Shown: piece by piece, positions 20,284 through 29,572 of the stretch | Layout: every line of letters starts with the position of its first letter | Position numbering within the stretch: position 1 is the first letter of the stretch | Position numbers and translations under genes: made by a program | The notes under the pieces: generated by a model | What the model was told of the DNA's origin: nothing | Database searches by the model: none | The model's input: only the letters and a program-made list of their open reading frames with translations | From: Gigaspora rosea | Taxonomy: Eukaryota > Glomeromycota > Glomeromycetes > Diversisporales > Gigasporaceae | Direction: 5' to 3' | DNA length: 64,000 nucleotides | Assembly (NCBI GenBank): GCA_003550325.1 | Contig: QKWP01000598.1 | Location: forward strand, 101,129-165,128

Positions 20284-21945
20284 ATGAGTGAACCTACTAT
20301 TATTATAGACCCTAATGAGGAATTGCAAATTGTTCTTCGTATGATCTACTATAATGTGCCCGGCTTTTATTCCAATTCTAGAAAAATACGAAAAATATGT
20401 ATAAAAGAAGGATATACTCATTTTCGACTTAAAGATATCACAAACTGGTTAGAGAATCAGTATGATTACCAGATATATCGACACCCACCAAAGATTAAGG
20501 CCCAGGCTAGCTTTTCTAAATGCCGAATTCCTAATAAATTACATCAATGTGACCTACTCCCCCATGTCCACGATGATCAGAAAAGAGGAAAAATATATTT
20601 ACACACTTTGGTGTTGATAGACGTGGCAACTAGATATAAATGTGCAGTAGCATTAACATCAAAGACTAGCTCAGAGGTTTGGAACGCGATCGAAAAAATA
20701 TACAATGATCCCAAAAATCCTCTCAAGTGGCCGGCGTTGTTGATGGTTGATGGTGCTGGTGAGTTTAAAGGATCATTTGCTAAAGGAATGGAGCGATATA
20801 ATGTTCCTATAAGAGTTGTCGATCTTTATAGCTTTGAGAGCTTAGCATTAGTTAAAAAATTCAAACAAGATTTGGCTAGACTTATATACAAAATTCAATA
20901 TGCCATAGAGGGAAAACTCAAAGAAGGTGAACGCTCGAAATTATGGAACAAGATACTTCGGAAAATTATCGACTATATGAATAACAATAAAACGCGATTA
21001 ATAGGCATGTCCCCATCATATGCAATAACGTTGCGGAAAGTAATACCTAAAGTATCCACCAAACCTAAAAGACCTATCGGAAAAGATGAACTACGATTAC
21101 AGAAAGGAATAGTTGTAAGATATTTATTAAAACCGGGAGAGCTTGAAGGAGGACACATGCACAGAAAAACTGATCCGTGGTGGAGTTTACGTATCTATAA
21201 AATTGCAAAAGTTATTGTTGGCAAAAATCCGCCTCAACCTGTTTTATATTATCTTGAGGATGAGCCTATTGAATCTACAGCTCATTTGATGGGTCGAAAT
21301 CCACATCGGCAATTCAAGCGAGAAGAACTCCAAGTAATCAAGAATCCTGAAGAAATAGAGTATCCACCTGACGAATTTATACGAAAATATCATCCCTCTG
21401 GATCGATACATTTCGTTCGTGTTTCTAGTAGCGAATTTGACAGGGTTCAACAATATGCCAAAAAACGTGATGGAAGTATTTTAGCTAAAACTGGTCAAAT
21501 CAATGATCAGAATGTATATCTTTGGTCATGTAAAGATAGACTCCATCAGTTTGAATATCCATATCCGTTAATAGCTATGAAATTTGAATGGTGCCCAATT
21601 TGCCCACACACACGTGAAAGGAGTTGTCGATATATTTTTGAGGATTTACTGGGTAAAAAGTTCCCACAATGCGCACCAAAATTCTTGGGTGGATTGAGGC
21701 TCGATGGGTATAACGAAGAACTAAAAATGGCGTGGGAGTATAATGGAGTCCAGCATTTTTATCGCAATAGTTTATATCACAAAAATCAAGGTGACTTAGA
21801 TTCACAAAGAGCACGTGATCAAACAAAGCGGGAAATATGCAAAAGAGAAGGCATAGATCTCATTGAAATTAGCTATGATACAGATTTGTTTTCCTATATC
21901 AAAAGTGAATTACAAAAGAGGGGTTATTTGTTACATAAAGAATAA
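20284..21945 (+). CDS. rve (DDE) integrase fused to C-terminal zinc-ribbon/nuclease-like domain
   Basis: 553 residues from MSEPTIII, preferred over an upstream in-frame start at 20212 that would overlap Gag. The integrase core has LHQCDLLPH (Asp-90), ALLMVDGAGEFKG (Asp-156) and conserved DVATRYKCAVAL. The third acidic residue is expected about 35 residues after Asp-156 in a VERFNR-like motif; here that segment reads LVKKFKQ, with Lys-191 at the expected Glu. Glu-185 is near but out of register. The C-terminal part (about 410-550) has CPICPHTRERSC and GLRLDGYNEELKMAWEYNGV, then QHFYR, a zinc-ribbon plus PD-(D/E)XK-like nuclease module also seen in the gene at 25139. It probably inserts or processes element ends. 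Catalysis may be lost. Confidence 0.82.
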   Translation: MSEPTIIIDPNEELQIVLRMIYYNVPGFYSNSRKIRKICIKEGYTHFRLKDITNWLENQYDYQIYRHPPKIKAQASFSKCRIPNKLHQCDLLPHVHDDQKRGKIYLHTLVLIDVATRYKCAVALTSKTSSEVWNAIEKIYNDPKNPLKWPALLMVDGAGEFKGSFAKGMERYNVPIRVVDLYSFESLALVKKFKQDLARLIYKIQYAIEGKLKEGERSKLWNKILRKIIDYMNNNKTRLIGMSPSYAITLRKVIPKVSTKPKRPIGKDELRLQKGIVVRYLLKPGELEGGHMHRKTDPWWSLRIYKIAKVIVGKNPPQPVLYYLEDEPIESTAHLMGRNPHRQFKREELQVIKNPEEIEYPPDEFIRKYHPSGSIHFVRVSSSEFDRVQQYAKKRDGSILAKTGQINDQNVYLWSCKDRLHQFEYPYPLIAMKFEWCPICPHTRERSCRYIFEDLLGKKFPQCAPKFLGGLRLDGYNEELKMAWEYNGVQHFYRNSLYHKNQGDLDSQRARDQTKREICKREGIDLIEISYDTDLFSYIKSELQKRGYLLHKE

Positions 21946-22110
21946 ATTCATAAGTATAACATTTGTGCGAGTTGACCTACAACTTTGAATCTATGAATTA
22001 TCAGAATAAAAAATCTGGTGAATATATGTATATAGGAATATAGATCATTATTTTTCAATATAGATCATTATTTTTCAATATAATAATTGGTACTGCTTAT
22101 TTTAACCAGA

Positions 22111-22877
22111 ATGAAAGTAGAAAAACTTGATCCATGTGAAATATTCGTACTTAATATCGATGAATACAAAAATCCAAAAAGATTCAATGGTCTTAACTCA
22201 TGTCCTCAGTGGCCTTTTAATTTACTAGTCAGTGGGCAAACTAGATCTGGAAAAACAAATATGATTATTAGTCTATTACTTGGGGATAAGATGTTTCGAA
22301 TGTTTAGCGGAAAAAAGGTGGAACGAGATATATTAAGAATGATGATTTGGTTTTGATCGGACATCATCTCAAGGAACCGAAATATAGACATTTGCATGAT
22401 TGTTACCGAATAATTTCAAATAGCCCAAAGCCATATCGTGAAGATATTACATTCCGAGCATTGAAACCCGACAAAATGCCAAAAGTTGATGACTTCTCTC
22501 CTGAAAGAGGAACAGTTGCTATATTCGAAGATGTGTGTACCGAACCTAAAAAAATACAAGAAAAAATTGCTCGTTACTTTACTGAAGGGCGTCATAAAAA
22601 CATTAGTAATATATATACTACACAATCCTTCTTTGACTGTCCAAAACTAATAAGAAAAAATCTCGATTATATTGTTCTCTTCAATGGTAGTGGTACCTAT
22701 GATGAGCTAGTTAACATTGCCCGACGATATACAAAAAAATAGCGCGATGTTGTCGATATACTTGATAAAAATTTGCAAGGTAGAGAATTTATTGTTATTG
22801 ATTTAACTAGAGCGAAAGAAGACCCTCTATATATCAGAAAAGGTTGGGACCAAGCACTTGATCTTTCTAATAAGTAG
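22111..22877 (+). pseudogene. A32/FtsK-HerA-type packaging ATPase, frameshifted
   Basis: The ATG at 22111 begins [13 protein letters not shown]. Walker A is [11 protein letters not shown] (about residues 41-50) and Walker B is TVAIFEDVC (about 134-141), followed by [16 protein letters not shown] and [14 protein letters not shown], which resemble the sensor region of viral genome-packaging ATPases and Polinton ATPases. The frame is shifted by one base around 22320-22346, and a TAG at 22740-22742 interrupts the C-terminus; the frame then runs to 22875-22877. Total length would be about 255 residues, normal for the family. It lies downstream of the integrase on the same strand. Its presence argues for a virion-packaging past or present. 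Confidence 0.8.
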
Positions 22878-23411
22878 AGCCTTATTTATAATGATGAGGT
22901 AATAATTATTTTTTCCGTTATTTATTAATACAACAATATAAGTATTGCAAAGCAATGGGCTATACCCCACATCCTACTCGCCACTTCTATTAAGAAGCTG
23001 TCCGTATCCAGCTGTGATTGGAATTGGGGTGGATGATTTTAACATCTTATTCGCTACTATTCTCCAATAAAATAGCTATCAGTATCCAGCCTGATTGAGG
23101 TTGAAATAGGTGTTGAAAAATAAATAAACTCTATTTGTACCGAGAGAAATTTTTGTGCCATGTAAAATGACTGTATATAAAAATCAAAGTAAAAAATGTT
23201 ACTAGCTTTTCTTTAGGAAAGATAACAAAATAAAATTTATTTTCAATAGATACATATGAATATATAGATATGTATATTGCGAAGCTATAGATTGATAATT
23301 TGATGCATTTCTCCATGAACTGTCTATAATAATTTATTCGATTCTTATAAATGGCGGGTATTTATTATCAATATATAATTCAGGATTTTGTATTCACTTT
23401 AACATTACATA
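22878..23411. other. Intergenic with double-hairpin copy and imperfect direct repeat
   Basis: ATTGC-AAA-GCAAT is at 22944-22956, followed by GGG-CTATA-CCCC, a weaker second stem. From about 22985 to 23110 two imperfect copies of a block carrying gtatccagc(t/c)tgattg are in tandem. No gene. Confidence 0.5.
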
Positions 23412-24290
23412 TCATTGCTTACTATTGATTACTCTGTATCCTTGTTGTCCTAATAAATTTAAAATGTGGTTATATAATCTTTTTTGTAATTGATATTTCT
23501 TAGCATCTGCCCAACTTTTAGGACTATAACGATAAAACATTTCAGGTAAATTTCGAGCATATGCTGGTACATCTTTAGCTAGAATCGTTCTCCCACCATA
23601 TCCAACATAAGAAGTTTCAGGAAGTCTTATTTTTCGAGGAGTTATACCTAAAAACTTCTTGTTCTCAGAAGTATCGTCATTTCTGACTGCTTCCCAAATT
23701 CTATTGGATTCTGATTCAGGCTTTTTCTTATAATTTCGATAAGCAGTTTGTATAATTCTTGCTTTTCCGAAATCGGTCTTTGGTTTATCACAATCATTAT
23801 CCCAATGACTGGTCATCAAATCACTAGGTACGAGACGATCAACATATCTTTGTCTAGTAAAATGGAATGATTTTTTAGGTTGTACGTCATCAATTTTTAT
23901 AAGTTTCCAGCAACCAAAACAAATAGCCATATGACTTTTATGAATCCTTGGTCTGTAATAATCGAAATTAACAAATTTACCTTTACCATATGACATAAAT
24001 AAACAATATCGATGATATATACTAAATTTTCCTGAATTTAACAAATCTTGTAATGAAATTCTTACTCGTATTACCCATTGAACAGGTGTTTCGTTCTGTT
24101 TTATGGTAGATAAAGTGTCAAATAATCTCTCATTATCGAAAATTTGATTGAGTTTATTAGCATAAGTTCCACCATAATGTGATATATATGATACAGCATA
24201 CTTCATATCAAAACCAGGACGATTAATATATGGTTTAGGAAGTGTTTTATCTTTTTTATCAATAATAGTGGCGATATCAAAACCAGACAT
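23412..24290 (-). CDS. Uncharacterised 292-residue protein
   Basis: A complete ORF starting MSGFDIATIIDKKDKTLPKP. The middle contains AICFGCWKLIKIDD and DNDCDKPK, a possible single zinc site, and ARIIQTAYRNYKKKP, which resembles an IQ calmodulin-binding motif. The protein is basic and tyrosine/arginine-rich, without signal peptide or membrane segment. The C-terminal half (YVGYGGRTILAKDVPAYARN, SPKSWADAKKYQLQKRLYNH) is well structured. I recall similar hypothetical proteins in Rhizophagus but no function. Codon use matches the neighbouring core genes. A virion or DNA-binding role is possible and untested. Confidence 0.75.
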   Translation of the reverse strand: MSGFDIATIIDKKDKTLPKPYINRPGFDMKYAVSYISHYGGTYANKLNQIFDNERLFDTLSTIKQNETPVQWVIRVRISLQDLLNSGKFSIYHRYCLFMSYGKGKFVNFDYYRPRIHKSHMAICFGCWKLIKIDDVQPKKSFHFTRQRYVDRLVPSDLMTSHWDNDCDKPKTDFGKARIIQTAYRNYKKKPESESNRIWEAVRNDDTSENKKFLGITPRKIRLPETSYVGYGGRTILAKDVPAYARNLPEMFYRYSPKSWADAKKYQLQKRLYNHILNLLGQQGYRVINSKQ

Positions 24291-25138
24291 ATTATCGCTT
24301 ATATATTTAGCAGTTTTAGTGTTTTTAACCTATTAGATTTGGTACAATATATATGATTAAAACCAGATTCATTTTTAGTACGAATTGGGTTATTAGATAA
24401 GTTGTGTATATTTGTCATATTTTGTGAGTGATATATAAATGAGAATGAGAGAAATGCATATTGGGTTGTAGCGAGAATTGTAAACCCAAAGGGTGCGAAA
24501 AATTTCACTTGCACCATTCTCGTATTCAAATTGTATCCCATATAAAAAATTAAGAAATAAGGTTAAAATTATATTTTATGCGGTCCAATTGAATCACCTA
24601 ATTGATTATTTTTGCGGACTGAACGAACCACCCAAGTCAAAGTACTGAGCCACCAGCAATGATGATTATGCCCTTTCGAATACACAACACACATAGTCAG
24701 AGGCCCTATCATCAAGAGGTGAAGACTCAAGCGAAATTTTTTGCATAACTATATATACCCGTAACAAGTAACCCAAGTGATCGATCTATCAACGCAATAT
24801 AATCTAGTGCAAGAAAAAAAACGTATTATTTACCCGATTCATCTAGCATATCATAAGAATTTTCGGATTGGGTTGTAAATGATAAGATAGCAATAGGTTA
24901 TGTACTTATAAAAATTTTGAGGTGGATACATTCAAACTATTTCTCATCTCGTAGTTAAGTGGACGAAACCGCGGGAAGCCTGCATGATCTTCCTCTCCTT
25001 ACTACGCAAACAATGATAATTTGACGATCGCGCCCTCTAAAATTGGGTTTTGAAGGCTTGGAATAATATGTAATTCAGATTAGAAATAGTAAACTTATAT
25101 TAGAGATTGTTATAGAAGCTACATGTAATAAAAAATAA
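24291..25138. other. Intergenic, includes first copy of a nuclease-flanking repeat
   Basis: No convincing ORF; an 80-codon minus-strand frame at 24299-24541 lies directly before the 292-residue gene and is more likely leader sequence. It contains acccaaagggt at about 24484-24494, a hairpin like the second stem of the double-hairpin family. The nuclease-flanking repeat is annotated separately. Confidence 0.45.
24610..24815 (+). repeat. Imperfect direct repeat R1 flanking nuclease-like gene
   Basis: It shares with 26159-26353, in order: tttgcggac(t/c), aagtactg(a/g)gc, an atga-containing block, catagtcagaggccctatc, gaaattttttgc, atacccgta and aatctagtg(c/t)aagaa. Copies are roughly 70 percent alike by eye. 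Confidence 0.7.
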
Positions 25139-26086
25139 ATGCATTCTAAAAAATATATCAATAATAAAATGCAGATATATTGGAAATCCTCTATAAATCA
25201 TCATAATCGAACTAGAACAATTAAGGATATGCAAATACTTGCAGAAAAAAGGGAGGGTTTTTGTATTTCAAATGAGTATATTAATAGACAAAATCCTCTT
25301 GAATGGCAGTATAAAAAAGGACATAAATGGAAGGCCTCACCTAAAAATATTATTAAGGGAAGTTGGTGCAGACAGTGCCGATGTCTTAATATTGATATAG
25401 CAATTAATATTGCACAAGAACGAGGTGGTAAATGTCTTTCTACAGAATATAAAAATTCAAACACACCAATGCTTTGGCGTTGCATCAAAGGACATGAATG
25501 GTATGCCCCTCTTACACGAATAAAAGATAAAAAAAGATGGTGTGCGCAATGTGCTGGTATCAAACCTTGTGGTCTTGAAGCTTGTCAGGAGATTGCATAC
25601 AGTAAAGGCGGTGCATGTCTTTCTACTGAATATAAAAATCTTAATGTTTTAATGCAATGGAAATGTGATAAAGATCATAAATGGTTTGCAAGTTTTAATA
25701 GTATAAAGCATGCCAGATCATGGTGTCCATATTGCTTAAACAAACACGAAAATCTATGCCATGACATTATAACAAATATTCTTGGCCCACCCTCTGGTAT
25801 CCGCCGACCAGATTTCTTGAAAACACTGGAATATCCTCGAGGATTAGAGCTTGATATCTACTATCCACAACATGGGTTAGCTATAGAGGTACAAGGTATA
25901 CAACACAGGCAATATAGAAAACGCTTCCACAAAAATGAGAAAGACTTTGAGAAACAATTGATCCGTGATCAACTTAAGAAAGAACTTTGCGAAGAAAATT
26001 GGATTGTCTTAAGGTATGTTTGGTACTACAAAGACCCATATATAGTTATTCCAGAGCATCTTCGAGAATTGGGTCTTATTAAGTAA
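25139..26086 (+). CDS. Nuclease-like protein with treble-clef repeats and PD-(D/E)XK-like domain
   Basis: 315 residues. Three internal repeats each read like GGKCLSTEYKNxxxPMLWRC-KGHEW-(25 residues)-WCxxC, with cysteine/histidine pairs typical of treble-clef zinc repeats that precede DNA-binding nucleases (about residues 35-205). The C-terminal domain has GLELDIYYPQHGLAIEVQGI followed by QHRQYR, fitting an E-(x)-D...(E/D)xQ core of Vsr/PD-(D/E)XK-like enzymes, then QLIRDQLKKELCEENWIVLR. The integrase C-terminus carries a related module. The gene is bracketed by two imperfect direct repeats, suggesting a separately mobile cassette, perhaps a homing-type nuclease. DNA cleavage is inferred only. 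Confidence 0.75.
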   Translation: MHSKKYINNKMQIYWKSSINHHNRTRTIKDMQILAEKREGFCISNEYINRQNPLEWQYKKGHKWKASPKNIIKGSWCRQCRCLNIDIAINIAQERGGKCLSTEYKNSNTPMLWRCIKGHEWYAPLTRIKDKKRWCAQCAGIKPCGLEACQEIAYSKGGACLSTEYKNLNVLMQWKCDKDHKWFASFNSIKHARSWCPYCLNKHENLCHDIITNILGPPSGIRRPDFLKTLEYPRGLELDIYYPQHGLAIEVQGIQHRQYRKRFHKNEKDFEKQLIRDQLKKELCEENWIVLRYVWYYKDPYIVIPEHLRELGLIK

Positions 26087-26158
26087 ACTTAAAACTTCAT
26101 TTGTTGTTATGACTACACCCGAGAAGACTATTCTATAAAGGATAAATTGCATATTTTT

Positions 26159-26353
26159 TGCGGACCAGACGATCACCTTTACCTAAGTACTGGGCTACCT
26201 AAGGTAATTATGAGCCCGTTGAGTCTCACAACATGCATAGTCAGAGGCCCTATCGCTCAATATTAGAGACGAAATTTTTTGCTTGACTAAGCATACCCGT
26301 ACGAATAGCTCCGGCAACTGTCTTATCGACACAAAACAATCTAGTGTAAGAAG
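26159..26353 (+). repeat. Imperfect direct repeat R2 flanking nuclease-like gene
   Basis: Second copy of R1 in the same orientation; see 24610-24815. Together R1 and R2 bracket the nuclease-like ORF. Confidence 0.7.
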
Positions 26354-27143
26354 GTAGAATATCGGTAAAAAATTTCAGATAGAAAGCGGAAAAAAAAGAT
26401 TTTATATACATATTTATTTGAGCCTTATGCACGTAGTGCTCAAGGAATGTTTCAAGTTGGTTATTGTTACGTGGCTTGTTATATTTGTATTGATATACAA
26501 TTAATAGCCTCGATTATCCTTTTTTTATATAATTGTATGTTTGTTTTTAAGGGGCGGATTACCTGGTAAGCCATAAATATTTGTACATCCAAGCCATAGG
26601 ACACTGTCGAATAATTACTAACAAACACAATTATTGCACACGATAAATCAATCAACAATCGCACATTTTCTATATTCGGATTAGATTATTAATAACTTGT
26701 TGAAAGACGTATTTAGGCACGCTATTGCTATATTTAAGCCAGATCTACAAATTTAGAATAACCGTTACTTATACATTATCACGAAGTGCAGAAGTGTAAT
26801 CCCAGGGTCCGCTTTTTATCACATGATTTATTCTCTACGATAAAGAATACATGTTTCGGATGTAATGTTAAATCGGGTTAATAATCATTATTTTCAAGAT
26901 CACCCGGTCCGAGATAAGCAAATCCGAGATGTGCGTAGATATCCTATATCTAGATCCATACTTATAGACTATGTTGTTATTATATTAACTCATAATTAAG
27001 ATGCAATAGGCGCAATGAAGGTACGATGAAGGTACGATGAAGGTGCGTTGAAGGTATGATGATTTTTTTTTTCTTATAAAAACGTATGGAAATATCATAT
27101 CGTGAGTGTATCTCAGTTGGGTATCCGTCGAAATTAAATTTTT
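26354..27143. other. Intergenic, probable promoter of SANT-like gene
   Basis: No gene. At 27012-27058 a short tandem of gaaggt(a/g)cg(a/t)t words has an 11-12 bp period. The last 120 bp lead into the ATG at 27144. Confidence 0.45.
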
Positions 27144-28057
27144 GTGATGTGGACCGATGATCAATTACGCTTATTGATCGATGAAAGAAAAAATCGAAAT
27201 GCGGATTATTATAACATTTCCGGTAGTAGTAGGGTAGACTTTTGGAATAGTATAGCAAACACAATCAACGAACGATTTGGGACCACCTATACAGGACACC
27301 AATGTAATAATAGATTTCAGAATCTTGTTAGAGATTACAACGTAGGCGTTAAACTCTATATACTATTTTAACTATGACATTCCATATGATAGTATTTCAA
27401 ATGTACTTTTATATTGGCTGTGTTGCCTCGCTGAAACTTTTTTAGTCGATGTGTTTATATATAGCTGGGAGCAAAACCGGAAAGAGGAGCAGAGCAGGTG
27501 AACGATATTTTGAAGAATTTAATTCTCATTTTTGGGAGAGACCTGGTAAGTTCACCTATGATACAATCTATCACCGTAGTAGTAAATATATAGATAACTC
27601 ATGAAATTGCCTTGTATATGAGAATATAGAAACTCCATTCGACATATTGCATAATGCAAACACATCCACCAGAAGACGTCGCCGTAACCGTACCCCACCA
27701 CCAACTTACGAAGTGCCATCAATTCTAAGTACTAGTCGCCGTGAATCCACCACCAATCAAAGGAATCGATCCGCATCACCCATCCGGAGAGTTCCTAGTA
27801 GAAGGGATGAGAATAGTAATCGAGATAATGTAAATAGTGCCGTTGGACATAGCTTAGCTAATGTAAATGATGTGTGTGGAGATTCGGGTAATAGCACGAA
27901 TGATGCAAGTGGAAATTTAAGTAATGTGACTTACTCATCTTCATCTGAGTTGATAAATATTACTTCGGCCCTTAATTTATCTGCATCACAAAATGACAGC
28001 GATTTAAGTATGCCCGATATAGGGGGGCCACTGGAATCTATAAATGAGGAAAGTTAA
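27144..28057 (+). CDS. Myb/SANT-like DNA-binding protein, three exons
   Basis: Proposed exons are 27144-27341, 27446-27545 and 27630-28057, joined by GT-AG introns of 104 and 84 bp that keep frame (241 residues). Exon 1 begins MWTDDQLRLLIDERKNRN and contains FWNSIANTINERF and QCNNRFQNLVRDYN, a Myb/SANT-like (trihelix-type) domain with the expected tryptophans. Exon 2 reads through GKRSRAGERYFEEFNSHFWE, which continues the domain. Exon 3 is basic and Ser/Asn-rich low complexity (TSTRRRRRNRTPPPTYEVPS). The family is common in Rhizophagus and is often a domesticated transposon protein. Introns mark it as host-acquired cargo in a virus-like element. Confidence 0.7.
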
Positions 28058-28901
28058 ATTCACGGCTGTTAAATCAAATTGAAATAAATCAAAAAAATTC
28101 GCCAGAAAATAAAGCATTTATTATGTCATACGATCACATGACTTAACAGTCCCGTATCCCTGTGTTTATTTTTATAATAACGATTATCAGTTCGACCGGC
28201 TTTAATAATCAATGACCTGCATTATTGCTTCGCAATGACCCAAAGGGTCTAAATTTTATGCGGTGTTACTCTCCTGCAAAATCATTTATCACGGTCGATT
28301 TTTTATTAACTGTTAACAAATAACTAGACCCTTTTCTTATTATATATGGTTCCGCGATAAGAGCAAATCACGAATGGGACTCTGCGAAGTAGGGATGCTT
28401 TGCATCCTAAAAAGGCTATAAGGCTAATACGTATAACGTTCTTTATCAGTAGTTTTATCCAAATTTATATGCCATGAGGAACTTGGAATTCCCAGATCGT
28501 CAAGATCGTTGTCTTTTTTACTTCGTAGTACCGATCGTTGAATCTAAGGAGGGTTCAATTTACCTAAAAAAAACTACAAAATATATTTAGTATTTGGAAC
28601 TTATGGCCGAGCGGAATTGCTTTATGGAGAAAAACTGACGTTAGATTTGGGTAATATAATTACTAATCGTGTATTTTTCTTTCTGGCAGGTTCTCTAGAT
28701 CTAATGAACGTGAAGTATAAAAATAAGCGTGTTTCCACCCGTAAGATAAGTTAGCAATAACGTTATTTTTGCTCATATATATTTTTACTTGATTTACCTG
28801 CCCGTAATTTATTTTTAAAGTAATTTTGCTATTTCATTTAACGGAATCTATGAAAACGAATTTTTACTTACCATGATTTTTTTCGTATTCAGGTACAAAA
28901 A
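28058..28901. other. Intergenic with two double-hairpin elements
   Basis: Copy 3 at 28224-28251 is ATTGC-TTC-GCAAT then GACCC-AAA-GGGTC then TA. Copy 4 at 28382-28409 is CTGC-GAA-GTAG then GGATGC-TTT-GCATCC then TA. No ORF of note. The segment just before 28902 (ttttttcgtattcag) looks like a 3' splice site, so an unseen upstream exon of the next gene is possible. Confidence 0.6.
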
Positions 28902-29406
28902 ATGAGCGCTAACGATAGTACCACCTCCAAGACCAACATTACCACCACCTCCAAGACTAATGATAGTACCACCTCCAATACCAACAATATCACCACCCCC
29001 AAGACTAATGATAACACTACCACCACGAGTAATAACACCACCACCTCCACGACTAACAATCCTAATACCCCCCAGACTAACAATTATAACGCCCCTAGAA
29101 CTAACCAAAGAACACATAGTTCCAATCGACAACGTAATAATAGGAGAAACAGACGTAGTAAGTAGAGGCATAGCCTTATTGCTTTTGCAATAAAATTCTG
29201 CTAAAGCTAAAAAGCTAAGACAATAAGCTAAAGAATCTCAATTTATTAATTTAGATGATCCAGACTATGATCCCGAAGATGACGATTTTCTTGAAAGTGA
29301 TCCTTTTTATTATGTTTCAAAAGAATACGCACAATATTGTATAGATAATGATGACCATAGTCGTCTAAGTCGTAGGGACGCACTAAATATTCTAGATCAA
29401 AGTTAA
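28902..29406 (+). CDS. Low-complexity Thr/Asn-rich protein, two exons
   Basis: Exon 1 (28902-29157) encodes Thr/Ser/Asn-rich repeats of the type TTTSKTND and NNTTTSTTNN, then basic RQRNNRRNRR. A perfect GTAAGT donor at 29158 and an AG at 29232-29233 join it in phase to exon 2 (29234-29406), which reads SQFINLDDPDYDPEDDDFLE and ends ALNILDQS. Length is about 142 residues. The acidic tail and the following 3' region are paralogous to 7480-7740 outside the element. Simple-sequence repeats make the exact start uncertain. Function unknown. Confidence 0.5.
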
Positions 29407-29572
29407 TAAATATTTTTTTATTTGTATGCCGTTTCGGCAAAAAAAAATTTTATTAAATAAAGAAGGGGGTCCTGTGGCCTTCCCATGTTTTATTTTTACG
29501 CGATTTTTTACAATGTAGTTTGTGATTATTAATTAGTGAAAACTATTAAGTTAACTTCATTAATCTATGCTT

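Noticed and set aside
22740-22742. A reassigned stop code (TAA/TAG/TGA as sense) for the element
   Set aside because: Most element genes end normally at these codons and stops are few; nonsense mutation is more likely.
24299-24541. 80-codon minus-strand ORF ahead of the 292-residue gene
   Set aside because: Composition and position suit a leader region; no motif, and it ends 8 bp before the real start.
28848-29171. Gly/Val-rich minus-strand ORFs opposite the Thr/Asn-rich exon
   Set aside because: They are reverse-strand reads of a simple ACC/ACT repeat that is better explained by the plus-strand exon with its GTAAGT donor.
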